Of a stretch of DNA of 64,000 bases, positions 45,662 through 54,987 are shown in pieces. The DNA comes from Caldicellulosiruptor saccharolyticus DSM 8903 (lineage in GTDB: Bacteria; Bacillota; Thermoanaerobacteria; Caldicellulosiruptorales; Caldicellulosiruptoraceae), in the NCBI RefSeq assembly GCF_000016545.1, contig NC_009437.1:909501-973500 (forward strand), written 5' to 3'. Made by a program: the position numbers and the translations under genes. Numbering within the stretch: position 1 is the first letter of the stretch; each line of letters begins with the position of its first letter. The notes beneath the pieces were generated by a model that did not search any database, was not told where the DNA came from, and worked only from the letters and a program-made list of their open reading frames with translations.

Positions 45662-46863
45662 ATGGCTCAATATAATATTACCATAGATTCTGAGATTTTC
45701 GTTACCTTTTTGTGCAATGGACTAAGGATGAAAAGCTAGGTAAGTTGTTAGAATCTGTACTTAATCAAATTTTAGCAGCTCAGGCTACTGAACAAGTTAA
45801 AGCTGCACCATATGAAAGGACAGAAGAAAGACAGGATTATTGTAATGGCTATTATTCAAGAAGATTAATTACCAGAGTTGGAACTCTCACCTTAAAAGTA
45901 CCAAGGCTCCGCAATGGCAAGTTTACCACTGATCTTTTTAACCGTTACCAGAGAAGTGAGCAGGCCCTTTTGTTGGCATTAATGGAGATGGTGATCAATG
46001 GAGTATCTACCCGAAAAATCGAAAAAATTACTTATGAACTTTGTGGAACTGAATTTTTAAAATCCACAATTTCCGAGCTTTGCAAAAACCTCGATCCTAT
46101 TATTACAGCGCGGAATTCAAGACCTTTAAGAGAAAAGAGCTTTCCCTTTGTTATGGTTGATGCAATGGTTGATAATAGTAAGAGAAGAGGAACGTGTTCG
46201 TCAATGCACCGTATTAATTGCTGTAGGCATAAATGAGGACGGCTATAGGGAAGTATAAGCCTTATGATAAGACACAGTGAATCAGAAAACAGCTGGAGTG
46301 AATTCTTTTCATGGCTGAAGCACAGAGGGCTACATGGAGTTGATTTGGTAGTTTCTGATCATCACAGTGGACTTGTGCTAGCTATTTGTCAGTACTTTCA
46401 GGGAGCTACATGGCAAAGGTGCCAAACACATTTTATGAGAAATATCCTTGATAAGACTCCAAAAGTTTTACAAAAAGAATTACATGCCAAACTAAGAGCC
46501 ATATTTTAAGCACCGGATTCCAAAACAGCGAGAATGCTATTAAATCAAATATTAGATGAATATATAGATAAAGTTCCTAAAGAAATGGAGATATTAGAAG
46601 AAGGGTCTGAAGATGCAATAGCGGTTTTAGAACTTCCTGAGTCTTATCGAAGGAGACTTCGTACTACTAATATGTTAGAGCGTCTAAATGAAAAAATTCG
46701 TCGTCGTGAAAGAGTTGTAAGAATATTCCCAAGTCGAGAATCTGGCATTCGTCTAATAGGAGCATTGTTAATGGAACAAGATGAGAAAGGGTTTTCAGGG
46801 AGGAAGTATTTAGATATGGCTGAGTATTTCGAGTGGCAAAAGGAAATTTCAAATAAAATCTAA
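45662..46863 (+). pseudogene. IS256-like transposase with several frameshifts and stops
   Basis: Four readable segments: an N-terminus from ATG 45662 (MAQYNITIDSEI) that shifts near 45705; 45712-46236 with FVMVDAMVDN (first Asp); 46264-46509 with LVVSDHHSG (second Asp) and WQRCQTHFMRNIL; and, after a TAA at 46507, 46534-46863 with NMLERLNEKIRRRERVVR (the Glu). Together about 400 codons. Clearly inactive and divergent from the intact IS256 copies. Confidence 0.85.
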
Positions 46864-46894
46864 AGATAAAGTTATTTCAATAAAGTAACCTTAA

Positions 46895-47016
46895 TCACCA
46901 CCGTAAGTTTTTGATAACTGCTGAAGCCCCATGGTGTCAAGGATACGCAAAAGCCTGACGTTGTGTATCCTTGAGCCCATGGAACGGAAGTGGTACAATG
47001 AATTAAATGGTGGTGA
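46895..47016. repeat. Nested inverted repeat downstream of the IS256-like relic
   Basis: Three paired blocks in register: TCACCACC (46895) with GGTGGTGA (47009), CCATGG (46929) with CCATGG (46977), and TCAAGGATAC (46938) with GTATCCTTGA (46964). It would fold to one long hairpin. It lies between the transposase stop and the right end, and is unexplained by the IS itself. Confidence 0.6.
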
Positions 47017-47082
47017 TAAAGAACGTTCATCTTCTAACAACTAACCAGGGGTATTTTACACAAAAATTTGGACTTGACCAGC

Positions 47083-47536
47083 ATATTCTGAGCTCAAAAT
47101 TTAATTGAAAATAGACTAAAAAAACGGGATTGACAGTGTGAAGATATATAAGATAAAATTTGTTTAGAAATTCCAAGAAAAAGTTTACAGAAAAAATATT
47201 TTGATAATAAAATACCCAAATAAGAGAATAAAGAAACTGAGATATAAAAAAACAAGTTAGATGAAGAAATGATAAGAAGATACTATTGTGTAAAGTAGCA
47301 TAACAGATTGTGCTCAAAGAGATATGGCAACAATTTGTTTTGAGTATGGATAAGGAAATATCAATTACATAAATAAGAAGTGTAACAGGGACAGATAGGT
47401 TTAGAGGAACTGGCATATGATGTTTGAAAGAGTTTTAGAAAATGGAGATTGAAGTTAGGGAAATAAGCAACAGCCTTTCATCAGCCGGCTGAGAAGGGTT
47501 GTGATAAACATCAAAACAAGAGAAGGAGATGAGAAA
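47083..47536 (+). repeat. Duplicated leader, copy 2
   Basis: Counterpart of 43220-43677, diverged but collinear. The terminal hairpin TTTCATC-AGCC with GGTT-GT-GATAAA (47476-47508) shows a compensatory or wobble-tolerant change against copy 1. Reads into the amidase gene. Confidence 0.8.
47130..47159 (+). promoter_or_regulatory. Promoter in leader copy 2
   Basis: TTGACA (47130-47135), 18-bp spacer, TAAAAT (47154-47159). 5' UTR of about 370 nt. Confidence 0.65.
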
Positions 47537-48142
47537 ATGATAGTTACTAAAAAAGTTAAAAGATACGTTACCTTAAGTTTGATTTTAACTTTATTTTTGA
47601 GTTTTTTTAATTGTGTTAAAGTAAATGCATATTACTCCTCTGGCGGAGCTGTAAATTATGCAGATACATGGGCGTTAAGCAGAAATCCTGATTATCCTAA
47701 TTTTAGCAAAGACTGTACAAATTTTGTTTCTCAGGCATTACATGAAGGTGGACTTATCCCATTTGATAAACAACGAGGTTGGTATTGTGAAAAAGTACTT
47801 TGGTGGTGGAATTGGGGACAGGCTTGGAGTGTTGCCGATAGTCTAAGATATTGGTTGCTTAGTGCAAATAATGCTATGTATATTGGGAGATGGGATTATA
47901 GTTCTCAGTCAGACTTTAACTTTTCCCTAAAACCAGGAGATATATTATTTTATGATTGGGATTCTGATGGAACATATGATCATTCTGCTATTGTAGTGGT
48001 TTATGCCAGAGACCCTGATTCTGGGATAAACGGTGTTTTGCAAGATCAACACACAACAGATAGAAAATGGGCAATATGGCATTTAAAGCCATATAATCTT
48101 AATCCTCTGTCTACAATCATAAGTGCTGTTAGACCACAATAA
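47537..48142 (+). CDS. Secreted putative amidase (Amidase_6-type cysteine hydrolase)
   Basis: The N-terminus is a signal peptide (YVTLSLILTLFLSFFNCVKV, likely cut after VNA). The mature part matches the putative amidase domain: DTWALSRNPDYPNFSKDCTN with the nucleophile Cys in DCTNFVSQALHEGG, KPGDILFYDW, and the His in TYDHSAIVV. 201 residues from ATG 47537 (SD AGAAGGAG). Probably acts on peptides or cell-wall material outside the cell. A SH3-like or wall-binding domain is absent. It ends 19 bp before the secreted partner at 48162. Confidence 0.85.
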   Translation: MIVTKKVKRYVTLSLILTLFLSFFNCVKVNAYYSSGGAVNYADTWALSRNPDYPNFSKDCTNFVSQALHEGGLIPFDKQRGWYCEKVLWWWNWGQAWSVADSLRYWLLSANNAMYIGRWDYSSQSDFNFSLKPGDILFYDWDSDGTYDHSAIVVVYARDPDSGINGVLQDQHTTDRKWAIWHLKPYNLNPLSTIISAVRPQ

Positions 48143-48161
48143 GATGGGGAGGTCAAATTTT

Positions 48162-48833
48162 ATGAAAAAGAGAAAATTATTTGTATTAGGTTTATTGGTA
48201 CTTATTACAATAGTTGCAGCTATAATTGGTTATAATGCAGAAAGTATTCAGCAATTGAATAATGAGGAGGGAATAAAAGGAGTGGTGAAGAGTGCACTAA
48301 ATATTTATAGTAAAAGTGTGTATCCATCAGAGTATACAAAATCACCAGATATTAAAATTCCTTCACAGCTTATAGAAAAAAAGATAAATGAAATTACCCA
48401 GGAATGTGAGAAATATTACAGTGCAAAGTCAGGAATTTTAGCAAATAAAATAAAAGTTTTTCAAACGGCTGTTTTAGGAGAAGCTTATTCACCCTCAGAT
48501 ATAAGGACTGTTGAATGGAAAATAAATGATATAAAATTTTTAGAAACAAGGATTGAAGGTGATACAGCAACAGTAATAGCAGATGTATATTGCGAAAACA
48601 AAATGGTTGCGTTGATTCCAATTGATAATAAAATAAATGGAAGCATAAAGCCTGAAGAAATGACAATAGAATATCAGAAAAGGCTGTATGAAGAAACGCA
48701 ACAACTTCCCAAAAAATTGGTGACATATAATCCAAAAGGTGTAATAAGATATTATTTTAACTTATCAAAAGAAAACGGAAAATGGAAAATTACTTCAGAA
48801 AACTTCAGTTATCTACCAGGTTATGAGCCTTAA
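48162..48833 (+). CDS. Secreted or membrane-anchored protein, unknown function
   Basis: A 223-residue protein with an N-terminal hydrophobic segment (LFVLGLLVLITIVAAIIGYN). The C-terminal part has a strand-rich layout (TRIEGDTATVIADVYCENKM, PKGVIRYYFNLSKENGKWKI) resembling small NTF2-like or DUF4829-like extracellular domains; I am not sure of the family. SD GGGGAGG with a 9-bp spacing to ATG 48162. In operon with the amidase; perhaps its inhibitor, chaperone or wall partner. Confidence 0.7.
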   Translation: MKKRKLFVLGLLVLITIVAAIIGYNAESIQQLNNEEGIKGVVKSALNIYSKSVYPSEYTKSPDIKIPSQLIEKKINEITQECEKYYSAKSGILANKIKVFQTAVLGEAYSPSDIRTVEWKINDIKFLETRIEGDTATVIADVYCENKMVALIPIDNKINGSIKPEEMTIEYQKRLYEETQQLPKKLVTYNPKGVIRYYFNLSKENGKWKITSENFSYLPGYEP

Positions 48834-48964
48834 TTTTATTTAAACTTCCATTTTGTTGTAGAAAAAGTTTCTATTTAATGTATGTTATAAGTTTGTGTTA
48901 AAATTCAGGCTTCCTTTGGTGATAAAAAGAAAAAAGAAATGATTAAAAAGTTTCTATTAATCTA

Positions 48965-49024
48965 GCTCTTTGTCAAAAGAGAGGTTGATATTTAGAATGT
49001 TCACCCCAACTTTTGACAAAGAGC
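48965..49024. repeat. 60-bp palindromic element with ISL3-like ends
   Basis: GCTCTTTGTCAAAAG (48965-48979) and CTTTTGACAAAGAGC (49010-49024) are perfect 15-bp inverted repeats. The inner right side, CACCCCAAC, matches the ISL3-like end at 45237 in inverted orientation. Probably a collapsed ISL3 element; it may also terminate both converging genes. Confidence 0.65.
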
Positions 49025-49033
49025 CTTTATCTT

Positions 49034-49984
49034 CTATTTTACCTGCAAATCCCCTTCAATAAGAATAGACAAAATTTGGTCAATCTCAGCAAATGCCAAG
49101 GCTATGCAAGAGTCAGCAGCGCCATAGTAAAGATAGATTTGATTATCTTCAACAATTGCACCGCAGGTAAACACAACATTGTTCACATCACCAATTCTTT
49201 CGTATACCTCTTGCGGGGATAAGAGCCACTCAGGACATCTTTTCTTGACTTTTGCCGGATTTTCTAAATCCAAAAGCGCAGCACCAAGCCTGTAAATTGG
49301 TCCTGATGGCATCATTTTAACACCGTGATAGATTATGAGCCAGCCCTCTTGAGTTTTTATTGGTACAGCTCCTGCACCGACTTTAAAGCCGTCCCACCAC
49401 GGGCCTCCTTTTTCAACAAGCACAACCTCATGGTTTCCCCAGTGAATTAAGTCTGTCGAATATGCAATCCAGATGTGTTCAATATCACCTGCAACAGGTC
49501 GGTGCAGCATTGCATATTTTCCGTTTATCTTTTCAGGGAACAAAACCGCATCTTTGTTATTTGGGGGACAAATAAGCCCTAATTTTTCTACCTTTTTGAA
49601 GTTTTTAGTTCTTGCAAGAGCAACAGCAGGACCATAACGGGAGTATGCAGTATAGGTTATATAGTAATAGTCATCTTCAGGAATATAGGTTATTCGTGGG
49701 TCTTCGCACCCAAACTCTTCGTATATGAAGACTGTTGGTTGAGGATATATGAGGGGTGACTTTTCAATCTTCCAGTTGGTCTTTCCATCACTACTTCGAG
49801 CAACAGTTAAATGTGATTTTCCTTGTCTGTCTTCAACTCTCAAAAGTAATAAGTACTCGTTCTTATATTTTATTGCACCAGCGTTAAACACTGCATTTGC
49901 AGAATATGGTATATCATATACTGTGATTATTGGATTTCCACTGTAGCGCGTAAATATATCCTTTTTTGCAAAGACCTTCTTCAT
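49034..49984 (-). CDS. Glycoside hydrolase family 130 beta-mannoside phosphorylase-like enzyme
   Basis: A 316-residue five-bladed propeller enzyme. GH130 members phosphorolyse beta-1,4- or beta-1,2-mannosides to mannose 1-phosphate. Features: NPIITVYDIPYSANAVFNAG, LLLRVEDRQGKSHL, EEFGCEDPRITYI with the catalytic Asp, HRPVAGDIEHIWIAYS, GAGAVPIKTQEGWLIIYHG and YYGAADSCIALA at the end. No signal peptide, so intracellular. ATG 49984 has GGGGGGA upstream. The exact substrate cannot be assigned. Confidence 0.88.
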   Translation of the reverse strand: MKKVFAKKDIFTRYSGNPIITVYDIPYSANAVFNAGAIKYKNEYLLLLRVEDRQGKSHLTVARSSDGKTNWKIEKSPLIYPQPTVFIYEEFGCEDPRITYIPEDDYYYITYTAYSRYGPAVALARTKNFKKVEKLGLICPPNNKDAVLFPEKINGKYAMLHRPVAGDIEHIWIAYSTDLIHWGNHEVVLVEKGGPWWDGFKVGAGAVPIKTQEGWLIIYHGVKMMPSGPIYRLGAALLDLENPAKVKKRCPEWLLSPQEVYERIGDVNNVVFTCGAIVEDNQIYLYYGAADSCIALAFAEIDQILSILIEGDLQVK

Positions 49985-50127
49985 GTAAAATCCCCCCACA
50001 ATGATTTATCTATACAATGAAATATACCACATTTTCTGTTGAATCATTACAAAAAAATTATTAAAATATTTTTAAAAAACTGTCAAGGACAAAGAAAAAC
50101 AAAAATTTAGCGGGGTGATTTTTGAAA

Positions 50128-50544
50128 ATGAAGTCATATAGAAAAGAACTCTGGTTTGAAATTCCAACAAGAAGGGCTTTTGTGAACATCACAGATACAC
50201 TACAAAAGTGTGTGGACGAAAGTGGTATAAAAGAAGGACTTTTACTTTGCAATGCCATGCACATAACTGCAAGCGTGTTTGTGAACGACGATGAGCCAGG
50301 TCTTCATAAAGATTTTGAAATCTGGCTTGAAAAGCTGGCACCTGAAAAACCATATTCTCAGTATCACCACAACGTCGGTGAGGACAATGCTGATGCACAC
50401 CTAAAAAGGACAATCATGGGCAGGGAAGTTGTTGTTGCAATTACAAATGGTAAGCTTGATTTGGGTCCATGGGAGCAAATCTTCTATGGCGAGTTTGACG
50501 GTAAGAGAAAGAAAAGAGTGCTAGTTAAGATTATTGGCGAGTAA
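50128..50544 (+). CDS. YjbQ/UPF0047 family protein
   Basis: 138 residues of the conserved YjbQ fold: [20 protein letters not shown], then [20 protein letters not shown] and [16 protein letters not shown], with a His cluster, [20 protein letters not shown], and [16 protein letters not shown]. Some members show weak thiamine phosphate synthase activity, but the cellular role is unclear. ATG 50128 behind GGGGTG. Confidence 0.9.
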   Translation: MKSYRKELWFEIPTRRAFVNITDTLQKCVDESGIKEGLLLCNAMHITASVFVNDDEPGLHKDFEIWLEKLAPEKPYSQYHHNVGEDNADAHLKRTIMGREVVVAITNGKLDLGPWEQIFYGEFDGKRKKRVLVKIIGE

Positions 50545-50612
50545 TGCTGTAATTACTAATCTTGAGCAATGAATTTTTGATAACTAATTTGCAAGCAGAG
50601 GAGTGAAATTGA

Positions 50613-50945
50613 ATGAGCTTATCCGCAAAAGTGACAGGGATTTTGTTGTTTATACTTACAATTGTTGACCCGATTTTATTACTGTTTTCATACTATGTCT
50701 TTGCAGGGTTAGGTGATTATCCAATTGTAAATATTCTTTTAGGGTATCTTATTGCGTTAGGACTAATTGGTATTCCAGCACTTTTTATAGGGAGATGGAA
50801 TGCAAAGAGAGTAGAAGATGGCTCTGGATACAACTTACCATTTTTTTTAGCATGTGTTGTTTTTGTGGGAAACATACTTGCAGCAACTTTAGTGGGGATA
50901 GTTTCTTCAAAGATAAAACCAATGCCAGAGGAGCGTTTGCATTAA
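50613..50945 (+). CDS. Small membrane protein, function unknown
   Basis: 110 residues with three hydrophobic segments (VTGILLFILTIVDPILLLFS; NILLGYLIALGLIGIPALFI; FFLACVVFVGNILAATLVGI). I recognise no family. SD GAGGAG before the ATG. It lies upstream of the MCP pseudogene, in the same direction. Confidence 0.65.
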   Translation: MSLSAKVTGILLFILTIVDPILLLFSYYVFAGLGDYPIVNILLGYLIALGLIGIPALFIGRWNAKRVEDGSGYNLPFFLACVVFVGNILAATLVGIVSSKIKPMPEERLH

Positions 50946-51040
50946 GATTTAGTGGAGCAATTGCTGTAAATATGGATATAGTTGCTCTTTTACTTTTTAT
51001 TTATTCTAAAGTATTGTCTAAAAAGGAATTTGCAAAGAAT

Positions 51041-52109
51041 ATGGAAAAGACAAAGATTTCTATTTCTACAAAGCTTACAGTTTGAGTTTTATCTCTTACT
51101 CTCTGGATTGGTCCTTTATTGTTGAAATATATTACACTTAGAGTAAATCTTAATAACATTACAAAAATAAATCTTGCTTTAATAAGTATTTCTATTAACA
51201 TAATTATTGCATTTGTTTTATGGGTAATAAATAAGAGTGTTTTATTGCCAGTTCCTGTACTTTCCAGATTGTTTTCAAGAGTATCGGAGGGTTATTTAAT
51301 TACTGAAAAAATTAAATATTCTAATGATGAATTTGGCATCATTACCTACAAATTAATTGAGACTGTGAAATCAATAAAAAAACTTATAATCAGTGTAAAA
51401 AATGCAGTGGATAATTCTATAGAGATATTCGAACTAGCTCAAAAGCTATTTAGTAGATTAGAGAAGGATTCTTCGGAAAATGCGAAAATAATTGAAAAAC
51501 AACAATCTGATATACAAAGAGTAGCAGCTTCGGTTGAGGAAATTAATGCTAGCATTGAGCAATTAGCTGCTCAAGCTCAGGACCTCAATAGTTTGGCGTC
51601 CACAGTGCTTTCAACTTCTAAAAACTTAGTGGATAAATCAGAGTTAGGACAAACAGCGGTTCAAATCATTTTAAAAACAAGCGAGAATCTTGTAGAAAGG
51701 TATGGTCAGTTGAGAGAAGGTGTAAAGCAATTAGCTCAAGCAACTCAGAACATCAGTGAGGTTGTTAAGTTTGTAAGACAAATTGCTGAAGAGACAAATT
51801 TGTTAGCCTTGAATGCTTCGATTGAGGCTACTAAGGCAGGAGAAAGCGGAAAAGGTTTTTCTGTTGTTGCTTATGAAATAAGGAAATTAGCTGAACAGAC
51901 AAAAAATTCGACTACTAATATAAGTAGAACAATTTCAACTGTGAATTTGTATTCAAAACAATTTGAAGACCAGATAGAAGTTCTTTACCATGAAGTAGAA
52001 GAAAATAGGAAAAATATACTGAACTTTTAGGAATTTCTATCAATATGATTGAGAAAATAAGGGATTTAAATTCACTTGTTGATAGTCTGCTTGCTCATTC
52101 TGAAGGTAC
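51041..52109 (+). pseudogene. Truncated methyl-accepting chemotaxis protein
   Basis: Frame starts MEKTKISISTKLTV; an in-frame TGA (51083-51085) follows, then the same frame continues with a membrane helix, HAMP-like region and the tip [16 protein letters not shown] with [17 protein letters not shown] frameshift near 52027 precedes the last helix (MIEKIRDLNSLVDSLLAHSE), where the IS481-like element begins. The periplasmic sensor domain is missing, and the coding N-terminus may extend upstream. The unbroken part from 51119 could still encode a 303-residue protein, but function is unlikely. Confidence 0.8.
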
Positions 52110-53197
52110 GTGGTGAAGACATATTTACCACCAAATTTATTACAGAACAGAGAATAGAAGGTGCCTACTTTTTTCATAATATCCTCAAGAAGTAATGTAG
52201 GAAATTGAAATATATGGGAGGAGACCAGAGATTTTGAAGCTATGAATTTTTCGAATGGTGTCCTCCCGTTCATTCCTTTACCATTATGAGGTCTGAAAAA
52301 GTTCCATGTATCTTGCCATTTCTGGGCTCTTTGAATAAATTCATCTTTTGTTTTACATCTTTCAGCATGAATCATTAAAAAATACTCATCATCAGCTCTA
52401 TGTGAATTTTCAATTATACCCATTAAATGCTTTGCTTTTGGTGGAATAGGATTTAGTTCTACACCCAAAAATGACAGCATCTCATTCCACTGCTTTAACT
52501 TTCTTTCGCTTCCTCCACAAAATTCTGCTCCATTGTCTAATCGGATCTTTATTATATTTCTTACATTATGAGTTCTTAACCATAATGCAACTAAGGATAT
52601 GAACATAAATCCAAAAGCGGATGAAAGTTCGTAAGAATAGGCTGTAAATCTTGTTCTTGTTGCAACATCTATTATGTTCCACTCATAGCAAGGCAAATTG
52701 TATCTTTTCATATGTTCATATACCTCCTTGGGAAGACTTTCTTTGTCTAAAAGATGTTTTGTATCAAGCTGAAATTCAGAAAATGGGATAAGAGTTTCAT
52801 AATCGTATAGACTTCTTTCACCTTTTTTTGTTCTTTTTGTTTTTCGAGCTACAGAGTTTCTTCTAAGAATTGACTTTATTGTGTTTTCACTTATTTTGAT
52901 ACCATATTTTCTGAGAAGATAAAAAGACAAACGTCTATATCTAAAACCAGTTTTTTTAGACTCTTCGACAATAAAATTTTCGAGTTCAGAAGAAAGCTTT
53001 TTGGGAGAAGATTTAGGTTTTTTTGATTTATCTTCAAGAGGACCGTAGACAGCTCTTCTTACGGTATGTCTTGATACACCTAATATTTTAGCAGTTTTTG
53101 ATACGTTTTTGTTATTTGATTCAAAGACTTTTCGAACTAATTCTCTAGCTTTTTGAGGGGATATTTTTCTTAGTTCGTGGTATGATATAATATTCAT
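52040..53197 (-). CDS. IS481-like DDE transposase
   Basis: An N-terminal HTH (NVSKTAKILGVSRHTVRRAV), then an integrase core: D in FSEFQLDTKHL, D in KIRLDNGAEFCGG, E in LMGIIENSHRADDEYF. About 385 residues. The last 25 codons run past the left IS end into antisense MCP sequence, so the native stop may be lost or was never inside the element. ATG 53197 has GGGAGG 11 bp upstream. Confidence 0.85.
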   Translation of the reverse strand: MNIISYHELRKISPQKARELVRKVFESNNKNVSKTAKILGVSRHTVRRAVYGPLEDKSKKPKSSPKKLSSELENFIVEESKKTGFRYRRLSFYLLRKYGIKISENTIKSILRRNSVARKTKRTKKGERSLYDYETLIPFSEFQLDTKHLLDKESLPKEVYEHMKRYNLPCYEWNIIDVATRTRFTAYSYELSSAFGFMFISLVALWLRTHNVRNIIKIRLDNGAEFCGGSERKLKQWNEMLSFLGVELNPIPPKAKHLMGIIENSHRADDEYFLMIHAERCKTKDEFIQRAQKWQDTWNFFRPHNGKGMNGRTPFEKFIASKSLVSSHIFQFPTLLLEDIMKKVGTFYSLFCNKFGGKYVFTTYLQNEQADYQQVNLNPLFSQSY

Positions 53198-53354
53198 AGT
53201 AGGCTGTCCTCCCATCCTGGTAGTTTTTCTATTTTTCTTTTGAATATTAGATTACACTTTTTAATTATATCAAACAGGAGGGAGGCAGCCTCAACTCTTT
53301 TTATGAAATTTTCTTCTTCGTACATTCTTTCGCTGTGGTAAATATCTCTACACC
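52111..53354 (-). mobile_element. IS481-like element
   Basis: Inverted ends of about 21 bp: TGGTGAAGACATATTTACCA at 52111 and its diverged complement TGTGGTAAATATCTCTACAC at 53334. About 1.24 kb. It truncates the MCP pseudogene; I found no clear target duplication. Confidence 0.75.
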
Positions 53355-53381
53355 TATTCGAGATATGAGTAATTATTTTTA

Positions 53382-53410
53382 TTGACAATACCAATTTGTT
53401 TTGTTAATAT
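53382..53410 (+). promoter_or_regulatory. Promoter for metK
   Basis: TTGACA (53382-53387), 17-bp spacer, TAATAT (53405-53410). Start expected near 53417, about 40 nt before the SAM aptamer. Confidence 0.75.
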
Positions 53411-53454
53411 AATTGAGGCAAATTTAAAAATTGAATAATGAAAAAATGATAAGG

Positions 53455-53600
53455 TTATCCTTATCAAGAGAGGTGGAGGGAAAAAGGCCCGATGAAGCCC
53501 GGCAACCGGCAAGGCTTTTTTAAAGCTTTGCAATGGTGCCAACTCCGTCAGAAAGCTTAAAAAGTTTATATATTTTAAGCTTTCTGAGAGATGAGGATAA
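53455..53600 (+). promoter_or_regulatory. SAM-I (S-box) riboswitch
   Basis: Core sequence AGAGAGGTGGAGGG, GGCCCGATGAAGCCCGGCAA, then GCAATGGTGCCAACTCC and CTTTCTGAGAGATGAGGATAA. P1 is TTATCCTTATC (53455-53465) with GATGAGGATAA (53590-53600). Binding of S-adenosylmethionine should turn metK off through the terminator just downstream. Confidence 0.96.
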
Positions 53601-53621
53601 AACTTTTTACAAGAAAGTTTT

Positions 53622-53654
53622 GCCTCTTCTTTTCAGAAGGGGCTTTAAATTTTA
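53622..53654 (+). terminator. SAM riboswitch terminator
   Basis: GCCTCTTCT (53622-53630) pairs with AGAAGGGGC (53635-53643), one G-U pair, followed by TTTAAATTTT. Complementary AAACTTT/AAAGTTT just upstream may be part of the antiterminator. Confidence 0.7.
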
Positions 53655-53713
53655 TATAAAGTTTTAATTTTAAATGAGTTTCCATTTTACTTAAAAGGAG
53701 GTACAAAGAGCAG

Positions 53714-54904
53714 ATGAGAAAGCTATTTACATCCGAGTCTGTAACAGAGGGTCATCCAGACAAAATTTGTGACCAAATTTCAGATGCTGTTTTAGATGCC
53801 ATTTTAGAAAAAGACCCGTACGCAAGAGTTGCATGTGAGGTTGCAGTTACAACAGGGCTTGTTCTTGTGATGGGTGAGATAACAACAAAATGTTATGTGG
53901 ACATACCAAAGATAGCAAGAGATACAATAAGAGAAATTGGGTATACACGTGCAAAATACGGGTTTGATGCTGACACATGTGCGGTGATAACATCAATTGA
54001 TGAGCAGTCACCTGACATTGCAATGGGCGTTGACAAAGCATTAGAGGCAAAGCTTGGTGAGATGACAGATGATGAAATAGAGGCAATTGGTGCAGGCGAC
54101 CAAGGGATGATGTTTGGGTTTGCGTGTGACGAGACACCTGTTTTGATGCCAATGCCAATCTATCTTGCTCACAAACTTGCAAGAAGGCTTGCATATGTCA
54201 GAAAAGGGGGTATTTTGCCATATTTGCGACCTGATGGCAAGACTCAGGTCACAGTTGAGTATGAAGATGACAGGCCAATAAGAGTGGATACAATTGTTGT
54301 TTCAACTCAGCACAGCCCAGAGGTTACACATGCCCAGATTGAAGCAGATGTGATTGAACATGTTATAAAGCCAATTATCCCAGAAGGTATGCTTGACAAG
54401 AACACAAAGATATATATAAACCCGACAGGAAGATTTGTAATTGGTGGTCCACAAGGCGACTCAGGACTTACAGGAAGAAAGATTATTGTTGACACCTACG
54501 GTGGCTATGCACGCCATGGTGGTGGAGCATTTTCTGGAAAAGATCCGACAAAGGTTGACAGGTCTGCAACATATGCAGCGAGGTATGTTGCAAAGAACAT
54601 TGTTGCAGCAGGACTTGCTAAAAAGTGCGAGGTTCAACTTTCATATGCAATAGGTGTTGCAAGACCACTCTCAATCAGGGTGGATACATTTGGAACAGGA
54701 AAGATTGATGATGAAAAAATTGCCGAGATTGTAAAGAGAGTATTTGACCTAAGACCAGCTGCTATAATAAGAGACTTGGATTTAAGAAGACCGATTTACA
54801 AGAAGGTTGCTGCATATGGTCACTTTGGAAGAGAAGATTTGGACTTGCCATGGGAGAGAACTGATAAGGTAGACATAATCTTAAAAGAGGCTCAGAATAT
54901 ATAA
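53714..54904 (+). CDS. metK: S-adenosylmethionine synthetase
   Basis: Makes SAM from methionine and ATP. 396 residues with [30 protein letters not shown], the P-loop-like [16 protein letters not shown], and [18 protein letters not shown]. Full length; SD AAGGAGGT. Controlled by the SAM-I riboswitch upstream. Confidence 0.98.
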   Translation: MRKLFTSESVTEGHPDKICDQISDAVLDAILEKDPYARVACEVAVTTGLVLVMGEITTKCYVDIPKIARDTIREIGYTRAKYGFDADTCAVITSIDEQSPDIAMGVDKALEAKLGEMTDDEIEAIGAGDQGMMFGFACDETPVLMPMPIYLAHKLARRLAYVRKGGILPYLRPDGKTQVTVEYEDDRPIRVDTIVVSTQHSPEVTHAQIEADVIEHVIKPIIPEGMLDKNTKIYINPTGRFVIGGPQGDSGLTGRKIIVDTYGGYARHGGGAFSGKDPTKVDRSATYAARYVAKNIVAAGLAKKCEVQLSYAIGVARPLSIRVDTFGTGKIDDEKIAEIVKRVFDLRPAAIIRDLDLRRPIYKKVAAYGHFGREDLDLPWERTDKVDIILKEAQNI

Positions 54905-54987
54905 GAAGTAGAGCTTGTGTTCTAACTTTTTGTGAGTTTTAATAATGTTTAATAGAGCATCTTTTTTAAAAGGATTATCAGGCTATT

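Larger units (their letters stand above)
45559..47080 (+). mobile_element. Decayed IS256-like element, unrelated to copies A and B
   Basis: Imperfect inverted ends: AGTTAAGTC...ATTGTGTAAAA at the left and its counterpart, the complement of GGTCAAGTCC...TTTTGTGTAAAA, at the right, around a broken transposase gene. Confidence 0.7.

Noticed and set aside
47027-47416. 129-codon minus-strand frame across leader copy 2
   Set aside because: Covers conserved promoter and UTR elements in antisense; no SD or recognisable domain.
45237-49024. A single 3.8-kb ISL3 element enclosing the amidase operon
   Set aside because: The right-hand sequence has both inverted ends within 60 bp, so it is more simply a separate collapsed element; no shared target duplication found.
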